The translations under genes were made by a program, and so were the position numbers. A stretch of 64,000 nt of DNA from Mytilisepta virgata (Eukaryota; Mollusca; Bivalvia; Mytilida; Mytilidae): contig CM051520.1 of assembly GCA_028015205.1 (NCBI GenBank), forward strand, positions 7,908,501-7,972,500, in the 5' to 3' direction. Position 1 is the first letter of the stretch. Every line of letters begins with the position of its first letter. The notes below the pieces were generated by a model. That model did not search any database. It was not told where the DNA came from and saw only the letters and a list, made by a program, of their open reading frames with translations. This document shows positions 10,470 to 23,770 of this stretch, piece after piece.

Positions 10470-12030
10470 AATACAATATAATATGACTAGAGTATTATAC
10501 AAATGATATTTATCACCGATCAATGGCGTTATAGCTTTGATCTGGACCAAATCAACTCAATTCACTATGACCGTATTTAACATTACGTTTTATATAACAA
10601 CAAAATGAATGTCATCGAAATAAATCCTTGATAATTTAACAAAATAATTCACAGAGTTCAGCACAGCTGTGTCATCTACCTTCAATGTTGGTATGTACAT
10701 ATGTACACATCAGATATCTATATACAATGCTTTACATTGCAGGATGGGATATCATACAAAGAAATTACTACACAGTACAATAGTCTATGCTGGTAAATAC
10801 TGTTAAACGATTTCAGCTTTTTATCTGTAAATACAAAAGAAAAGGAAAAAACTTATTATACAATATTGATTTAATGAAAATTAACGTAGTACATGTATGT
10901 TTGATTCCGATGGGGAAATCAAATATGAAAGTGTCCATAAAAACTAACATGATATAACAGGCATTTTGAGTTACCAGGTAAAAATAACATGCATGTATAA
11001 TCTTAGCACTAACAAATGAATTTTAGATAGCAGGAGTTTCAAGATAAACGAGTTTGATATAATGATAGTCAACTATATTACATTGGTCTAACTGATTTCG
11101 TTTCATAAAATCCTGAACATATTATCTGTAAATCAGGTACGATGCGCTCACGTTTATATTTATATATAACAGTTTTGAATCTCTTCTACTTTCATAATCA
11201 TACCTGTGATTGGCACATTTTCAGTTTACTGGTTTAAAATATCGTATACATTTCACATCACCAACCCACATTGTCTATAAAATACAAAGTATTACTTTCA
11301 CTGTACAATTTCTGCAGTTTATAAAATTATAGAAAAAAGGGAATCTAAGTCTAATTGAAAATATATTGTGAAATATGGGTATCACATATGTTTTGTTTCA
11401 TGTGAAATTAATATGCTGTCATAAAGTAATCTAGGTATATATAATAAAGAGACGTACACTACACGTACGTAAAACTGAATCTTTAAAATGGACTCTATCG
11501 CATTAAGGTCAAGGCGAAGTAATTGAAAATATCCTACAGTTTTCTAATATTTTGTCAGTATGTAAAGCTAATCGAAATACATTGGAATATGAAATAAAAA
11601 AGGGGGTGCCCATGCTTATTTTTTTGCTATAACCCTTTGAAAATGCGTTCTGAAATTAACTTTTAACATAGGATATATAGGGAAAACGTCAATTTTTCGA
11701 AAAAATTGTTCGAAAAGTATATAAAAAACATCGATGTTAATCCTACAGTTTCGTAAAAATTAATATTATATTGCCTCATCCACGAGCTTTCTGATGATAT
11801 AAAAATATTTTGAGGTCCCCATGCTAGATGGCGTTCAATTACTTCGCCTTGACCTTAATAACTAAATTCATTTCAATCGTCGTCGAGAGATCACTATTTC
11901 TGACAGTTTCAGGAATCGAGTCAAGAGATGATTCCTCTCGACATTGTATGATATAAACTATTTACAAATAATTATGGGTTTTACATAAAATTTATTGCGA
12001 TATCCATATCATACTGGATTCACCTCTGCA
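10470..12030. other. Intergenic DNA downstream of the FABP-like gene
   Basis: AT-rich, with no coding region seen. Near 11500 and 11855 the phrase AAGGTCAAGGCGAAGTAATT occurs with its inverted counterpart (AATTACTTCGCCTTGACCTT), so 11500-11860 is flanked by about 20-nt inverted repeats and may be another small TIR element. Confidence 0.4.
11991..11996 (-). terminator. Possible polyadenylation signal of the FABP-like gene
   Basis: AATAAA on the - strand about 40 nt after the proposed stop codon at 12037. Confidence 0.4.
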
Positions 12031-12036
12031 AAGCTA

Positions 12037-15000
12037 TCATAATGTCGCTTCTGTGACAAATTTTGGTCCGACGAGATTGAAAACTGTCACACGAGCTACG
12101 TTATTATAGCTAAACTGTATATAGCACTCGCCTTAGTGTGAACTACTTGACAATTGATATACAATATAAATGACATATAAAAAGTCTGTTTGAGAAATGT
12201 CAATATTAGGATAAAATTATGTACAGATCACATTGGCAGCGTGTTAAAGGAAGTAAACATAATTAGGTCAATTTAAACACTGTAAAGATAAGCATTAATA
12301 TATAGTACATGTATACTTGTGTATGTAAGTATGATAAATATGTTCGACTTACACAGTAGGTACAAATATGAGTTTCGTGATATATGATGAAATTTGACAA
12401 TACATGTAAAAATAATGGGTGATTATAAGAATATGGTGTACAAACCTGTACGAGTTCCCCATTAAGTTTTTGTCTATGGAAGGTCTGTGGTTTCTGTTTA
12501 TCATTCAATGGTGTGGCTTCTGTCATCAGTTTGCCGTCTTCCCATTTTGTTTTACACTAAAATCATATGATTCATATTTTTATTTATCAACGCATTAACT
12601 TACGAATCCTGTCTGTCTTTCAGCAAAAGTTACTGTAAAATCCACAAACAAGAAACATGGCTGTAAATGAGGCCAATTGACTTAGTAATAAGCCATATAT
12701 TCAATTAAAATGGATGCAATTTAATGTAAACTGTTGATCTGGTAGAACATTTGCAGACGAAATCCCAAAGTTTCATTAAAATAAGTGAACAAGTTAACTA
12801 AATATTTACTTGTAAATAAAACTTTAGGACATTACTACATTTGTCATTCGCTGTTATATAAGTGCTGGTTAAATCCAAATGTACACAGTTTAAAATCATA
12901 TATGTTTTGTTTCATCTGAAAAACACGCGTTTAAACCAACTTACTAAACAAAACTGAATCATTGTGTAAAAGTTTTATGGTAGTAAGCTGCCCGTCATTG
13001 TATTTATGATAAGCTATCAGGATTGGTTCCGTTCCTTTGTAACCTTCATGTGGCGTTTCAAATATTCAGACAAAGAAAATACAATAAACATGGAAAGAAG
13101 AAACATATTTATTGCAGTTACGATTTGTCTGTCCAAGTAAATGCTGACAATATGTATCTAATCGAGATAGTTGGGTTTCGAGTCTGTCAAATTGTTATCG
13201 AAAAAGAATATAATTATATATATGACAAAGTTAACATATGGGATATGCATCACTGAGACAAAATAATAATAATAAAAAATAATAACATTATAGGATAGAC
13301 TCTAACAAGGAGCCACAACCCAACCTACAACAAAAGCACTATAAATACATATCCTAAACAAGCAATATATGGCATTAGATAAGTTTTGAAAATACAGAGC
13401 CCTGGTTTGAATCAAATATGAAACGAGACGGAATAAAACATCTTTATTCAATTCTCCCCTGACTCCTAGTTCAAACCTGTAAACTCACTCTATTGATATA
13501 CACAAGAAAATCATAGCGTATTATGTTCCTATTCTACCAAACCAGTCCATCAGACTTCTCAGAATATTTTCAACTATTATTGCACTACCACACGTAATTA
13601 TAACCTAAAAACGATTTTAATACATTGATTCGGGTTTTCCTCTAGGTTTGATACATGCAAGTATGAACACGTATGGACATATTAATGTTACAATTCAGAT
13701 CTTCCAAGACGAAACATTGTACTACTTAGATTTCAAGAGGACATGTAGAACAAAATACATGAAACAACAATGAAACAAAAATTAGATATGTCTTTGTATT
13801 TTGTACCTATTTAAAATTTCATATGTCTTATATTGGTCTATAATGGATTCTTTGCAATTAATTTCCCCTCGTATAAGGAAAAAGGAGTAGTTACCAATAC
13901 AATAAATAAAAAGTAATACATTAAACACAAACTAATGGTTTTATAAATCTATTTTTGAAGTTTTTAACTAAAAATAGAATAAAACATCTATCACGTCCGA
14001 CAAAACACACCGGCTGACATTTATAGGGACATTTTACTAGATCGATCATATAATATTTTCACCTTAAAATACAATTGCTGTTAAAAAGAAGAATATTTAC
14101 ATACATTTATATATTTTTCTCTCTGCAAATACATTAGTATGTACATGTATATTATTGATGCATAATTTAAGTATGGCAATAAAAAAATGCAAGCAGTTAT
14201 AATGTACATGTCGTGAAGTTTGTGAAACGGAGAAAAACCGGCACCCTACTGGCTGACCCCTAACAAATTATACTTGCGTTCATTTCGGATCCTTCATATG
14301 ATTGTACGTGATCCTTATCCAGTCGAAATGTTAACACTTGGTTAAAGAAACTGACTTTAGATGTCATTTTTATTGTTTCGTCTTCTACTGTAAACTCTAC
14401 AACGGGAGTTGCTGCCCCTGCTAGCTTCCGAAAGACAATGTTTAAACCTGAAAATATATAGAAAGGATTGCAGTTTTTTTATGCTGAGGGAATAAGTCAT
14501 TTCAGTTTGGACTTGAAATCGGATGCTTTCTACATGCTTAGCCCGTACAGTAATTCTGAACATCAAAAGAATTATTCATAACCTTAGGATTTGAAAGGTC
14601 AATTTAAATATTTGTTGTCATGATAAAAATCTTTTTAATGTGTTAACACAGAAGTGGTGCAGTCCACGAATTTCTTAAAACAGAACACTTCTGAATAAAA
14701 AGAAACAACATACAGGGTACATGTATAATTATTTTATTTTTGTTAATATTACTTCAAATAATATAACCTATACAAGCGTAGCAAATCTAAAGTGATATCT
14801 AAGTAATACAGACAACCAACAATAACCAGTAAAAATTACTTTATAGTCATTAAAACATAACGAAATTACACGAATAAGTATAATGTATGTTCTGAAGAAC
14901 TTATTACTGTGTTGTTACGTAACAAAATCCATCTAAAACATATCACTCATTTTTTTCTGGATAATAAATATGAAATTCTACATTAACCTGTATATTTTAA

Positions 15001-18000
15001 TTCTTTACAAACATAAAAATATAATATACTTGAGGAAATACCTACATGGAAGCGTAAATGTACTTTCTCAGTGTTCTAATATATCAACGGGATTATGATA
15101 AAACTAGCAGACCATCCACTATAAATAGATAATAACTCTGTACTCGACCATATCCTTTCTTCTGAACTATAGTATGTTCTCATCTCATCTTATGTTACAT
15201 TACTATTAAGACCCTGTATCGCTCACCTGGATTTGACTTGTCCACCTTGTTTAAGTGTAGCAGTCACCTTGGCTGGTTTTATCAAAGGGTCCTACGTGAA
15301 ACTAATTTTGGCTGTGTCGGCAATCTTGATTGCCAGTCAGGGTCACCAAACACAATTCTGAAAGAGGACCATCTATTTAGGACCATTTCTGCAAAGTCTC
15401 GTTCCAATTGACCAAGTAGTTTCAAACAAGAAGACTGTAAGATGAATTTCCCAAAGGATCCTATGTTAAACAAACCGCAGTGGTGTTGGTCATCTTGGAT
15501 GACAATCCGAGTTATCGGATATAATTCTAAAAGAGTACCATCTAAGGACCATTACTGCCAAGTCTGGTTCCAAGATGCTAAGTAGTTTTAAAAACGATTT
15601 TTGAAATTCATCCCCCTTTTTCTATTTTGAGTAACAGCTTGAAGATTTTATTTCATAATGAGCAGCAATTTGTTGCCAAATTTAATTTGAAAGAAATTTT
15701 TAAACTTTTTTTTTATTTTAAGTGTTTTGCATTTTATATAGTATTTGAAAAACGATATTGTTCATGGATTGTTTTGGCGAACAAAACATTTCAATATAAA
15801 TACATAAAAATATCTGCAAATACTAAATCTACATCTGGCGCCTATGTTTTTTTTCATAAGTCAATTAACACAAACTGTAAAATTCCCATGTTGTTTTCTC
15901 TAATATTGAATACGAATTTAAGAAAAAAAAAAGGAAAAAAAAACCTCTTTTGCTATCTACTTGTATTGTTTTGAATTAGTTTCTTTATTATTTTTCATGT
16001 GATATTGACATTTAATCTACGTTATAACAGAGGACAATTTTACATTTGCAAGTTAAGGCAATTCATTTCACGCCCACAGGATTTCATTTTGTTGCTTAAA
16101 GCTGTCGATGAATCTATAAATGTCCTTAACACTCCAATCTGTCTGATATACTTCTAACAATTAAGGTTGGTCTGATTCTATATCCAGAAAATATAAATAG
16201 ATCTTATTATAGCTCAAGCTATTTTATTCAGTGAACGGAATACTAAAAATCACACAAACAAACCAATTAGCAAATGACAATTTCCATATATCTTTTTTAC
16301 AAATTCAATCTAGTATATTAAGTTATTATATGCAGATTTTATTAACTGTGGATTTACGGCACTTTCAGTGAAATCTCATCACAAATCAATTGTACCAAAA
16401 TTTTGGTACAGCATACTCGTAAGATTAAATAGTGAAATTATTGGATTAAGTACTTTTTGGAACTGATATTTTTTGTTTTTACGCCGTATTTTATCACTGA
16501 CAAATAGATGGAAGCCTGTTGGAGGGGATGAATAGATTTAAACCCGTTGGAGGGGATGGATACTTACAAATAACTTTATCCAGCCACACCATTCTTCATA
16601 TGTCAACGCTGGGGTAGTGAGTTCGAATCTCATCTGTGGCGGGGTGTGTTCGACTCCAATCTTAATTGACAAGGATTGCCAATTTTTCTACCGAAGGTCG
16701 GTGGTTCTCTCCGGGTACCCCGGCTTCCTCCACCAATAAAAACTGCCCGCCGCGAAATGGCCAAAATGTGCTGAAAACGGCGTTAAACCCCAACTAAACA
16801 AACATTCTTCATATATTTGTCCAAGTTTGTGTCTTGATACTCAATCTTTTTATAAGTTTATGATATTGAATACCGTTTATTAAGGATTTGTTCACACATT
16901 TAAGTCATCGTAAGCGTTCTTTGCCGATCAAGGTCAGACTGGGGAAAAAGACAATAAGAACATGTTTGAAAAGTAAATGCCAAAATGACCTAATACAGAC
17001 ACATTAAGGAAAATTGTGCATAATGAGGTTACTTTGAACGGATTCAAACTACAGGTTATCTGTCATTATAAAGTTTATTATTTATATTTACCTGAATTAT
17101 ACCTGAATTTTAATGACTTTACAAGTACATTTGTACATGTACTTTGTATATATAATCACATAATATAAAGTACATTCAGTGTTAAGGGTATATACATCCG
17201 GAATTGAATGTTTGATTTTATAAATTTCATAATGTAATGATTTAACTGTAAAATAATTGACATCGCGTTCCATCGTCAACAAACACAGTGATACAAGTAC
17301 ATGTATTTATAAACCAAAATTAAAAACTACATGTTGTCCTTACGTTCAAGCATCTATTCAGCATTAAAATTACGATAATAAAATTATACATTTTTGTAAA
17401 TAAATACACAAGGTGGTAAAATAATTTTTGAATAATAAAATAAGACGAAAAGCAAGTGTAGATCATAACATTTAATTTTGTATTATTGAAAACTCACCTA
17501 GTTCTTTTAGAAATTCGTCAAAATTTTCACTTCTGTCTAATTTCCATTTTCCTACTAATTCAGTTTTTATTTCCTCTAAAGCCATATTTATATCACAATA
17601 TCCAAATGTGTGAAAAATTAATTAACGTTCAGTGTTCGTCAGTCCCAGACAAAAGCGGACGGTATTAATTAATCGAATATGTAGGAGGACAAACAGTGAT
17701 GAAATATCATCCAATAAATTAATCCAAACTAGATCACCACTGATCTTTATGTAACGAATAAATCGATGATAGAATGAGCAATTATTTTGATGGTGTTAAC
17801 TCCAACGCAAACCGTTCATTCATTGATGCAGTCGATATATTGTGTGTATCGGAAAATTAAACATTTTGCACATTACCTGAGGATTGGTTGTAAAGTTTTA
17901 TTGTCCGATGACAATAACAATAGATTTATATATAATGTACCTATATCAATGTTATGATTTAACAGAAAAAAACTGGGAAAATAAGATTTGTTTAAGGACC

Positions 18001-20174
18001 TTAGGATACATCAAATGTAAAACAAAGTTTGTTTATGTAAATTCATTTGCTATGCGCTTTATACATACATTGTATATGCATTTAAATGAACATTTTCAGA
18101 CATATTTTTAAAATATACTTTGCCAGAGGGTATGCTTTTCTATGTATATACATTTATCTAATTTATTAGTTATAAACATATATTTTTTAAGTACAGCAAA
18201 TCTAGAATTTGGAACAGTGCAGTAAACAAAAAAACAAACAAAAAACAAAAAAAAAAAAAAAAAAATGAATCCTGATAAAGAAGGAAGACAATGTGTAAGA
18301 AATATATGTATTGACATTTTTGTTAATTAAAGGCAAGAAAAAAGACAGAAAAATGCAACTACGAGGAGATAAAAGACAGCTTAAGATGGCAATGAACATT
18401 CATGATAAATGTTTTAATGCTCTAATTATTTATCGTATTTCCCCATGCCTATATCGACCTGCTGAGGCCTTCACAATTTCCCATATTTTGGCACTGTGAC
18501 GTCGCAAAGAGTTGACCCGACCCTAATATGAGCTGACCCGAATATATCAGCGAGGCCATAATGTTTGACCCAACGTTGACCCGAATATATCAGGAAAACA
18601 TCCGGTTATAGGCAGATGCCCATTGAAAAGTAAGAAATTCCATTAAGATTGCTAGTTAACAATACGATAAATTTATCATCAAGTTTTCTTCAAACGAGTA
18701 TTGTAAAATATAAGCCGCTCGACACAATATGAAGCTTTTTAGCTCGTTCGCTACGCTCACTCGCCGAAAAAGCTTCACATTGTGTCTCGCGGCTGATATT
18801 TTACGATATACGTTTGCAGAAAACCTGATAATATGTACGTAGCTTCAATCATATCTCTCCAACAGTACTGAAGACCGGAAAATACAAACAAGAAAGGCCC
18901 CCAAAAAGGCCAAAGGCTCGTTTATTATTATATCCAAAATAAATAACTCAAGCTGATATGAAACGATATCTAATTCTCACTCATTGTGAAACCTATACAT
19001 ATTTATATCTTATGAATCTCATAATTAACACCCTATATTTTACTTATATTACATATTTGTGGTTTTACATGTGGTATTGGTTTTGATACTGCACCTAACT
19101 ACATGTACCGAGCAGAATAGTATACTAAGGATTAACAAAGTGGTATGAATGAATGAACGTCACTACAAATCTCCCATTTAGAGATAAACTACAAGTGATA
19201 TGAGCGATAAACCCAAGTCTGTATTAAGAGTATACATGTACATAGATATGAAACTAACAGGTTAAAGGTTATTCATCAATAAAATAACATCTCACTAGAC
19301 ATAACAGCAGTTTGATAACGTCCACATGGTCCAGGAGTTGTCAAAACGTTCTAAACTCAACATGCCAGTAGTTGTACGGTATGGCAAAGAACGGATATGT
19401 GAAGAAACTTTTTATTCTTTTATCTGACAACATATGGATTGTATTGAATATCTGTTTACATGTATATACAACTATAACAGATTTGAATAAATAATTCATT
19501 TCTGTAAACATGTAACACAAGGACAGATGTAAGACTAATCAGCTGTTACAGATTATTAAGGATTATTTTGTATTTTCATAAACAACAGAATGCTCATACA
19601 TGTATGTGGCATTAGCATAATATCGTTTTGTCCATACAGCGTGTGTACCTTTCGTAATTTGGGTGTTATAGAAGTCTCACAGAAAATACAATTTTGAAAA
19701 ATTTCCTTTGAACTTATCATCGAACTACAACAAATGTCACATGAATGTATACATATGTAACACAGGTATTATTTAATAAATTAGTATATGAAGGTATTCT
19801 TTTTAAAAACTTTCTGTATATGACTTGAAATATAATGAATCTGAAACAAAAACTCTATGAAAAAAATAATAATATGCATTTACCATTTTATTCATAAAAA
19901 GCTCAATGTCTTAAAAAAAAACCACATTTTCTATTGAAAAATATATTTTTGACCGAGAAATTTATCTGCATGTAAATTTGTAACTAAAGCCGTTATGTAA
20001 TAATAAAATATATTTTTGTTACATAAAATGATATTTTTAAAGCGTATTAAATTCCATATATATATACATATATACAATTAACTCACCTAATTCCTTAAGA
20101 AATTCATCAAAATTTTCGCTTCTGTCTAATTTCCATTTTCCTCCAAGTTCATACTGAATTTCTTCTAAAGCCAT
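12037..20174 (-). CDS. Fatty-acid-binding-protein-like gene, four coding exons, duplicated exon 1
   Basis: Small cytosolic beta-barrel carrier of the FABP/CRABP family, expected to bind fatty acids or retinoids. Exons on the - strand: 1 at 20174-20087 (alternative copy 17585-17498), 2 at 14447-14278, 3 at 12556-12446, 4 at 12114-12037; total 447 nt, 148 aa. Exon 1 gives MALEEIQYELGGKWKLDRSE (or MALEEIKTELVGKWKLDRSE), the classic FABP start with GKWKLxxSENFDEFLKELG. Exon 2 gives the middle strands (FRKLAG, VVEFTVEDETIKM). Exon 3 gives CKTKWEDGKLMTEATPL and ends LNGELVQ. Exon 4, FSYNNVARVTVFN with a 12-aa extension, fits position and frame but is the least certain. The four-exon layout matches the family. 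Both first exons are 88 nt and end in phase 1 with GTGAGT donors. Intron 2 appears to use a GC donor. AATAAA on the - strand at 11996-11991 follows the stop. Odd: the usual C-terminal Arg/Tyr pair is altered. Confidence 0.8.
12560..14270. other. FABP-like intron 2, with dispersed repeat
   Basis: AT-rich intron. Its 13868-14150 part is a dispersed repeat with a diverged copy at 47756-47962 (shared AAAAAGGAGTAGTTACCAAT, CAAAACACACCGG and ACATACATTTATATAT). No exon seen. Confidence 0.5.
15200..15625. repeat. Dispersed bivalve-type repeat in FABP intron 1
   Basis: Contains CCTGTATCGCTCACCTGGAT, GGGTCCTACGTGAAACTAAT and two related subunits with GGACCAT..TGCCAAGTCT..TTCCAA (near 15300-15420 and 15450-15590). 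Related sequence occurs at 20695-21290 and 46340-46690. Coding relics are not evident. Confidence 0.6.
16600..16801 (+). mobile_element. SINE, second family, 3' part well preserved
   Basis: Contains the tRNA-like phrase GGTAGTGAGTTCGAATCTC, then GGTGGTTCTCTCCGGGTACC, CCGCGAAATGG and the 3' end GGCGTTAAACCCCAACTAAA. A decayed relative lies at 8575-8750. The ending GCGTTAAAC-CCAA is typical of mollusc SINEs. Confidence 0.75.
17498..17585 (-). CDS. FABP-like exon 1, proximal copy
   Basis: Second copy of the 88-nt first exon, 2.6 kb closer to exon 2, with its own ATG (17585-17583) and GTGAGT donor. It could be an alternative promoter/first exon of the same gene or the first exon of a tandem paralogue whose remaining exons are lost. 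No second set of exons 2-4 was seen between the copies. Confidence 0.85.
18225..18265. repeat. Poly(A)-rich simple repeat
   Basis: AAAC/AAAAC units merging into an A tract of about 17. It lies between the two first exons of the FABP-like gene; no flanking element body was recognised. Confidence 0.7.
18698..18810. repeat. Foldback element
   Basis: The arm starting GCCGCTCGACACAATATGAA (18714) pairs with the arm ending CACATTGTGTCTCGCGGC (18793), with three mismatches in 27. A C/G-rich centre holds CTCGTTCGCTACGCTCACTCG. Pairing extends outward through TAAAATAT/ATATTTTA. MITE-like. Confidence 0.65.
20087..20174 (-). CDS. FABP-like exon 1, distal copy
   Basis: Codes 29 residues from ATG (20174-20172) and ends in phase 1 at GTGAGT. 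It differs from the proximal copy at a few residues after MALEEI (QYELGG against KTELVG), while the segment GKWKLDRSENFDEFLKELG is identical. The open frame, conserved donor and protein-level conservation argue that both copies are or recently were functional. Confidence 0.85.
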
Positions 20175-20694
20175 ATTAGCCTTCTATGAGTTATAGTGGA
20201 ATTGTCGTAATTGTTCAGTAGGAAATTATCTTAAATTAAAAGAAGCAGCACTGTGACACTGATATGCAGTAACTATCGTGAGCACACTGTGAACTAAAAT
20301 ATATTAGACGGATTCAACATGAAACTTGTACAACTAAAAAATCGATACGACAGCATCAATATTAACACTTTATGTTTAATTCCACTACCACTTCCAGCGA
20401 GGTAAACCATAAAAACTTCAGATCGTTACTCCGTTATTTCGACAACTACTTCATAAATTGATTATAAAATTATATATGATGATTTTATAGTATATTAAGT
20501 AACGCCTAATAATGTCAACAAACTTTTGCGTGAAGGTTTAAAGAGTTAATCCAGCAAAATGATGAACTCCTAAAGATTTATGATAAAAGCAAAGTTCTGC
20601 TTAAAGAAGTCACAAAAACTTTGCTACCGTATATAAAAAATAACCTTACCCCTAAATGCAGAATAAAGATTCGATGTTTCGTAATATTATTACA

Positions 20695-21300
20695 AGAGGC
20701 TCCCAGGGGCCTGTATCGCTCATCTGGATTTTGTATGCAAGCTGGTATTTGGTGTCAATAGATAAAATTAACAGTCATCTTGGATTTCAATCAGTACCAA
20801 AGTAACAAGAGATAGTTAATATCTTGTAATTCCCATTAATGACAATTTCAAATTCATCGGTCAAATCGTTTCAGAGAAAAATGTCCTGGAAATTTAACCA
20901 AGCCCTCTTTGAGGCCTGGCAACCATATTTTTTTGGCAGAAATACAAAAAAGTAAAAAATTATCTGGCTCCTCAAGTATATCATTACACCAAATTTGGTA
21001 TCAAAGTACAAAAATGTAACAATACTTGAGAATTTCCTTGCAATTATCGGTCATGAAAAGTTTCAAATCCACGAGACAAGTATTTCAGAAAAAAGGATTT
21101 CGAAAACTTAACCAATCCGTAAAGCTCCTATTGGGCATTGTCGGCCACGTCTGTTGGTAGAACGGGTACCAAAGCAACAAGAATTTCCTGTTTTAATAGG
21201 TATAAAAATCCACAAAATTTGGCTCCAATGTATTAGATTTTTAAGAAGATATTTTAATACACTTTTCCACAGTTTCATTGCTACGGTCATAATATACAAA
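20695..21300. repeat. Dispersed repeat related to 15.2-15.6 kb
   Basis: Opens with CCTGTATCGCTCATCTGGAT, the same head as the copy at 15.2 kb, and contains successive diverged subunits about accompanying TACCAAAGTAACAAGA-like phrases. It lies upstream of the distal FABP first exon. Confidence 0.5.
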
Positions 21301-21816
21301 TTCTTAAGTTAATCTGGTGGAGTAGGTATATTAACACATTCTTTGATATACAGGATGTGCACACTTTGTCGATTTACGACTCACAAGTTGTACTGAAGGC
21401 CTGAAATGCTTAAAACTGAAACAATATTCCAAAAGCATATTGAAAATGCGAAAATGACCGAAAGGCGAAAATAAGAAGACAAAAGTTTGAATAATTATAC
21501 TTTTTTCTGTTATGATTCCGTGGACGATGTTTATGGATTAAATTTTCGCTGTTGAGTCCATTTTACTGAAAAGTATTCCTGAAGATAGGACATACATTTT
21601 TAGTAAGTTTGCTAATATTAATTCGCAAAGAGGTGCACATTTTTTGCATGATAGTCTTTAGAGCAGAATACCAGGAAGGAATTTTGGAATCATGAAAAGA
21701 TTTAGATTCAGCAAATGCATTAACAAGAAGTTGAAAAAAGACATGCAATCAGATGTTTGCGATTTATAATAATATTTTAGCATGGCTTTTATTATACTAT
21801 ACTATTATATACTACA

Positions 21817-21982
21817 ACACCTGAGTCTACACCTGGTTTTTTGTTGGAGTCCATGTTGTTCATTTGTTTTTAGTTATTTAATTGTAGTGCATGTGATGTT
21901 TTGGTCTTGTCTCCGTTGTCCTCCGGAGTTTGTCAGTTGTTTTCCCTCCTTCGAATATCCCTTTGGTATTTCTTGACTTTAC
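21817..21982 (+). mobile_element. Retroelement 3' UTR tail, copy R2
   Basis: From CCTGAGTCTAC through GAGTCCATGTTGTTCAT to CCCTTTGGTATTTCTTGACT, closely matching R1 and R13. Only the non-coding tail is present. Confidence 0.75.
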
Positions 21983-22039
21983 ATGGTACAACGGGAATGT
22001 GCCAATTTCTAATGAGGCTGCAAATTTTGTAGATCTTTT

Positions 22040-23770
22040 ATGAACTCCCATTATGTTCCTGCAATAAGTCTAATTTATTTTTTTAATAAATATGATCAAA
22101 TGAAAAAAAAAATTATCGCATGTTCTTATTCGAATGGTTCTACCAGTATTTATTATTTACCTCCCGAGGAATCAAGTCGTATCAGTGATGGTGAACAATT
22201 TTATAATGAATTATTACAGCAAGTGTATTGTTATAAAAAAAACGACAGGTTTCTGTACATCTGTAAAGATCTGGCAGTGAACAAGACTATATCCAGGGTG
22301 TCTATGATTATTCGACAGGGAAATTGTTGATTGTACTAGCAATTGTTGCGAAAATCGCCTTATTGGTCTCCTGTCGTGTAATAATTTCTATATGCTTAAT
22401 GGTCGTGTTGGTGGAACCGTTTCACATATTTTGCTAAACGTGGTACATGTAGTTGTGTTGTGGACTTCGTCTTTAAACCAAATAAACAGTTAGGAATGTG
22501 TAGAACCTTTGAGACATACTTAATGGCATATATGATAATAACTACTGGAATGAACGGTGGCAGATCGACTCAAAACCATGCACCGATAGTTTGAAAAATT
22601 AATGTTAGAAAAGACCTTATGCAGGAGAAAATCAAACCACTGACAAATACAGAAGTATAATAATATGAGGCGTTTCACATATTCAAGAAACGATCAATAA
22701 AATTGAAGAAGAAATCGTTACTAGTATTAATAGAGATATATATTTACTAAAGAATTCTGTTCCCTCATCTAGGATGAGATGAAAGATAATGTGGTGGTAT
22801 TGAAAGCACCTTCCTTTCATAGAAAAGAAATAAATTTGTTTACAAACTATACTGGAACAATGAACTTACGTTACTGTGGGATGTTGTGTGTTTGAAAAAC
22901 AAAAGAGAAAAATGGTTTTAATGCACTTACAGTATTCATAGGCTTAGGCAATAATTCTGTAACTTGAGAAATCAGTTTGATAAACTGAATCGAAAACAGA
23001 AGCGTAAATTTCAACTCCAAGGACAAGAAGGGTAACTAATCTATCCTGTAGTGACAGAAAATTTATTTAACACCTGTGACAACGGAAATGTAAACAATAA
23101 TCATTAGACTTGAATAAAGCACAGTGATCATAATTCCCAGACAGATAATGTAACTGAACAACCCAGATATGCAGGAAGAAATTGTCAGCACTGTAAATCG
23201 TACAAAACTGGGGAAGGCAATGGCTTTTGACTTTATTCCTGCTGAACGTTGAGGTAAAAATACATGTATAGATTTACTATTTAGGCTTATTTAATTTTGT
23301 TTTCAAAATGTTTAGCTCTTGGTGTTAGAAAGACTGTTTTATCGACATCTTTATTTTCAATCTATATAAACGACTTAATTTCTATAATAAAAGTGGATAA
23401 TTGAAATAGATAATATAATGATCTCAATTATATTGTATGCTGACGACATACATTTTGTAGTTATTTTGGTACCCAATGACCAAAAATTGCATAAAGTGTT
23501 GGTTGTGTCAAATAATTGGTGTGCCTAGTTGAGATTATTCTTAAATCAAAACAAAATCAAAATTGTTAATATTAGGAAAAAATCTGTGCGGATATTAATT
23601 CTGAATTTAAATGTGGTAATATGCATTTTAATTTTTCGAGTTGTTATAAATATGTGGTTTGAAATCAGATTTCTGATTATTCTGTTGGAGCTAAAGAATT
23701 ACACATGTAGCAAAATCAGCCAATAGAGCTCTTGCTGTTATTAAAGAATTAGAGTATTAGAGTATTACTA
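22040..23770 (+). pseudogene. Decayed non-LTR retrotransposon (endonuclease and RT relics)
   Basis: The open stretch at 22040-22330 contains YLPPEESSR...FYNELLQQVYCY..DRFLYICKD, which resembles the endonuclease region of LINE ORF2 where FICGDFNAR-like text is expected. Downstream, in broken frames, are RT-like phrases: AFDFIPAE near 23228, LFSIYINDL near 23350, YADDI at 23435-23452 and FLNQNKIKIVNIRKKS near 23532-23583. The order endonuclease-RT with a YADD box supports a LINE. Stops and frameshifts show it is dead. The clade cannot be set by eye. Confidence 0.65.

Noticed and set aside
15627..15974. 115-aa plus-strand ORF
   Set aside because: Low-complexity Phe/Lys-rich translation of AT-rich intron DNA on the strand opposite to the gene.
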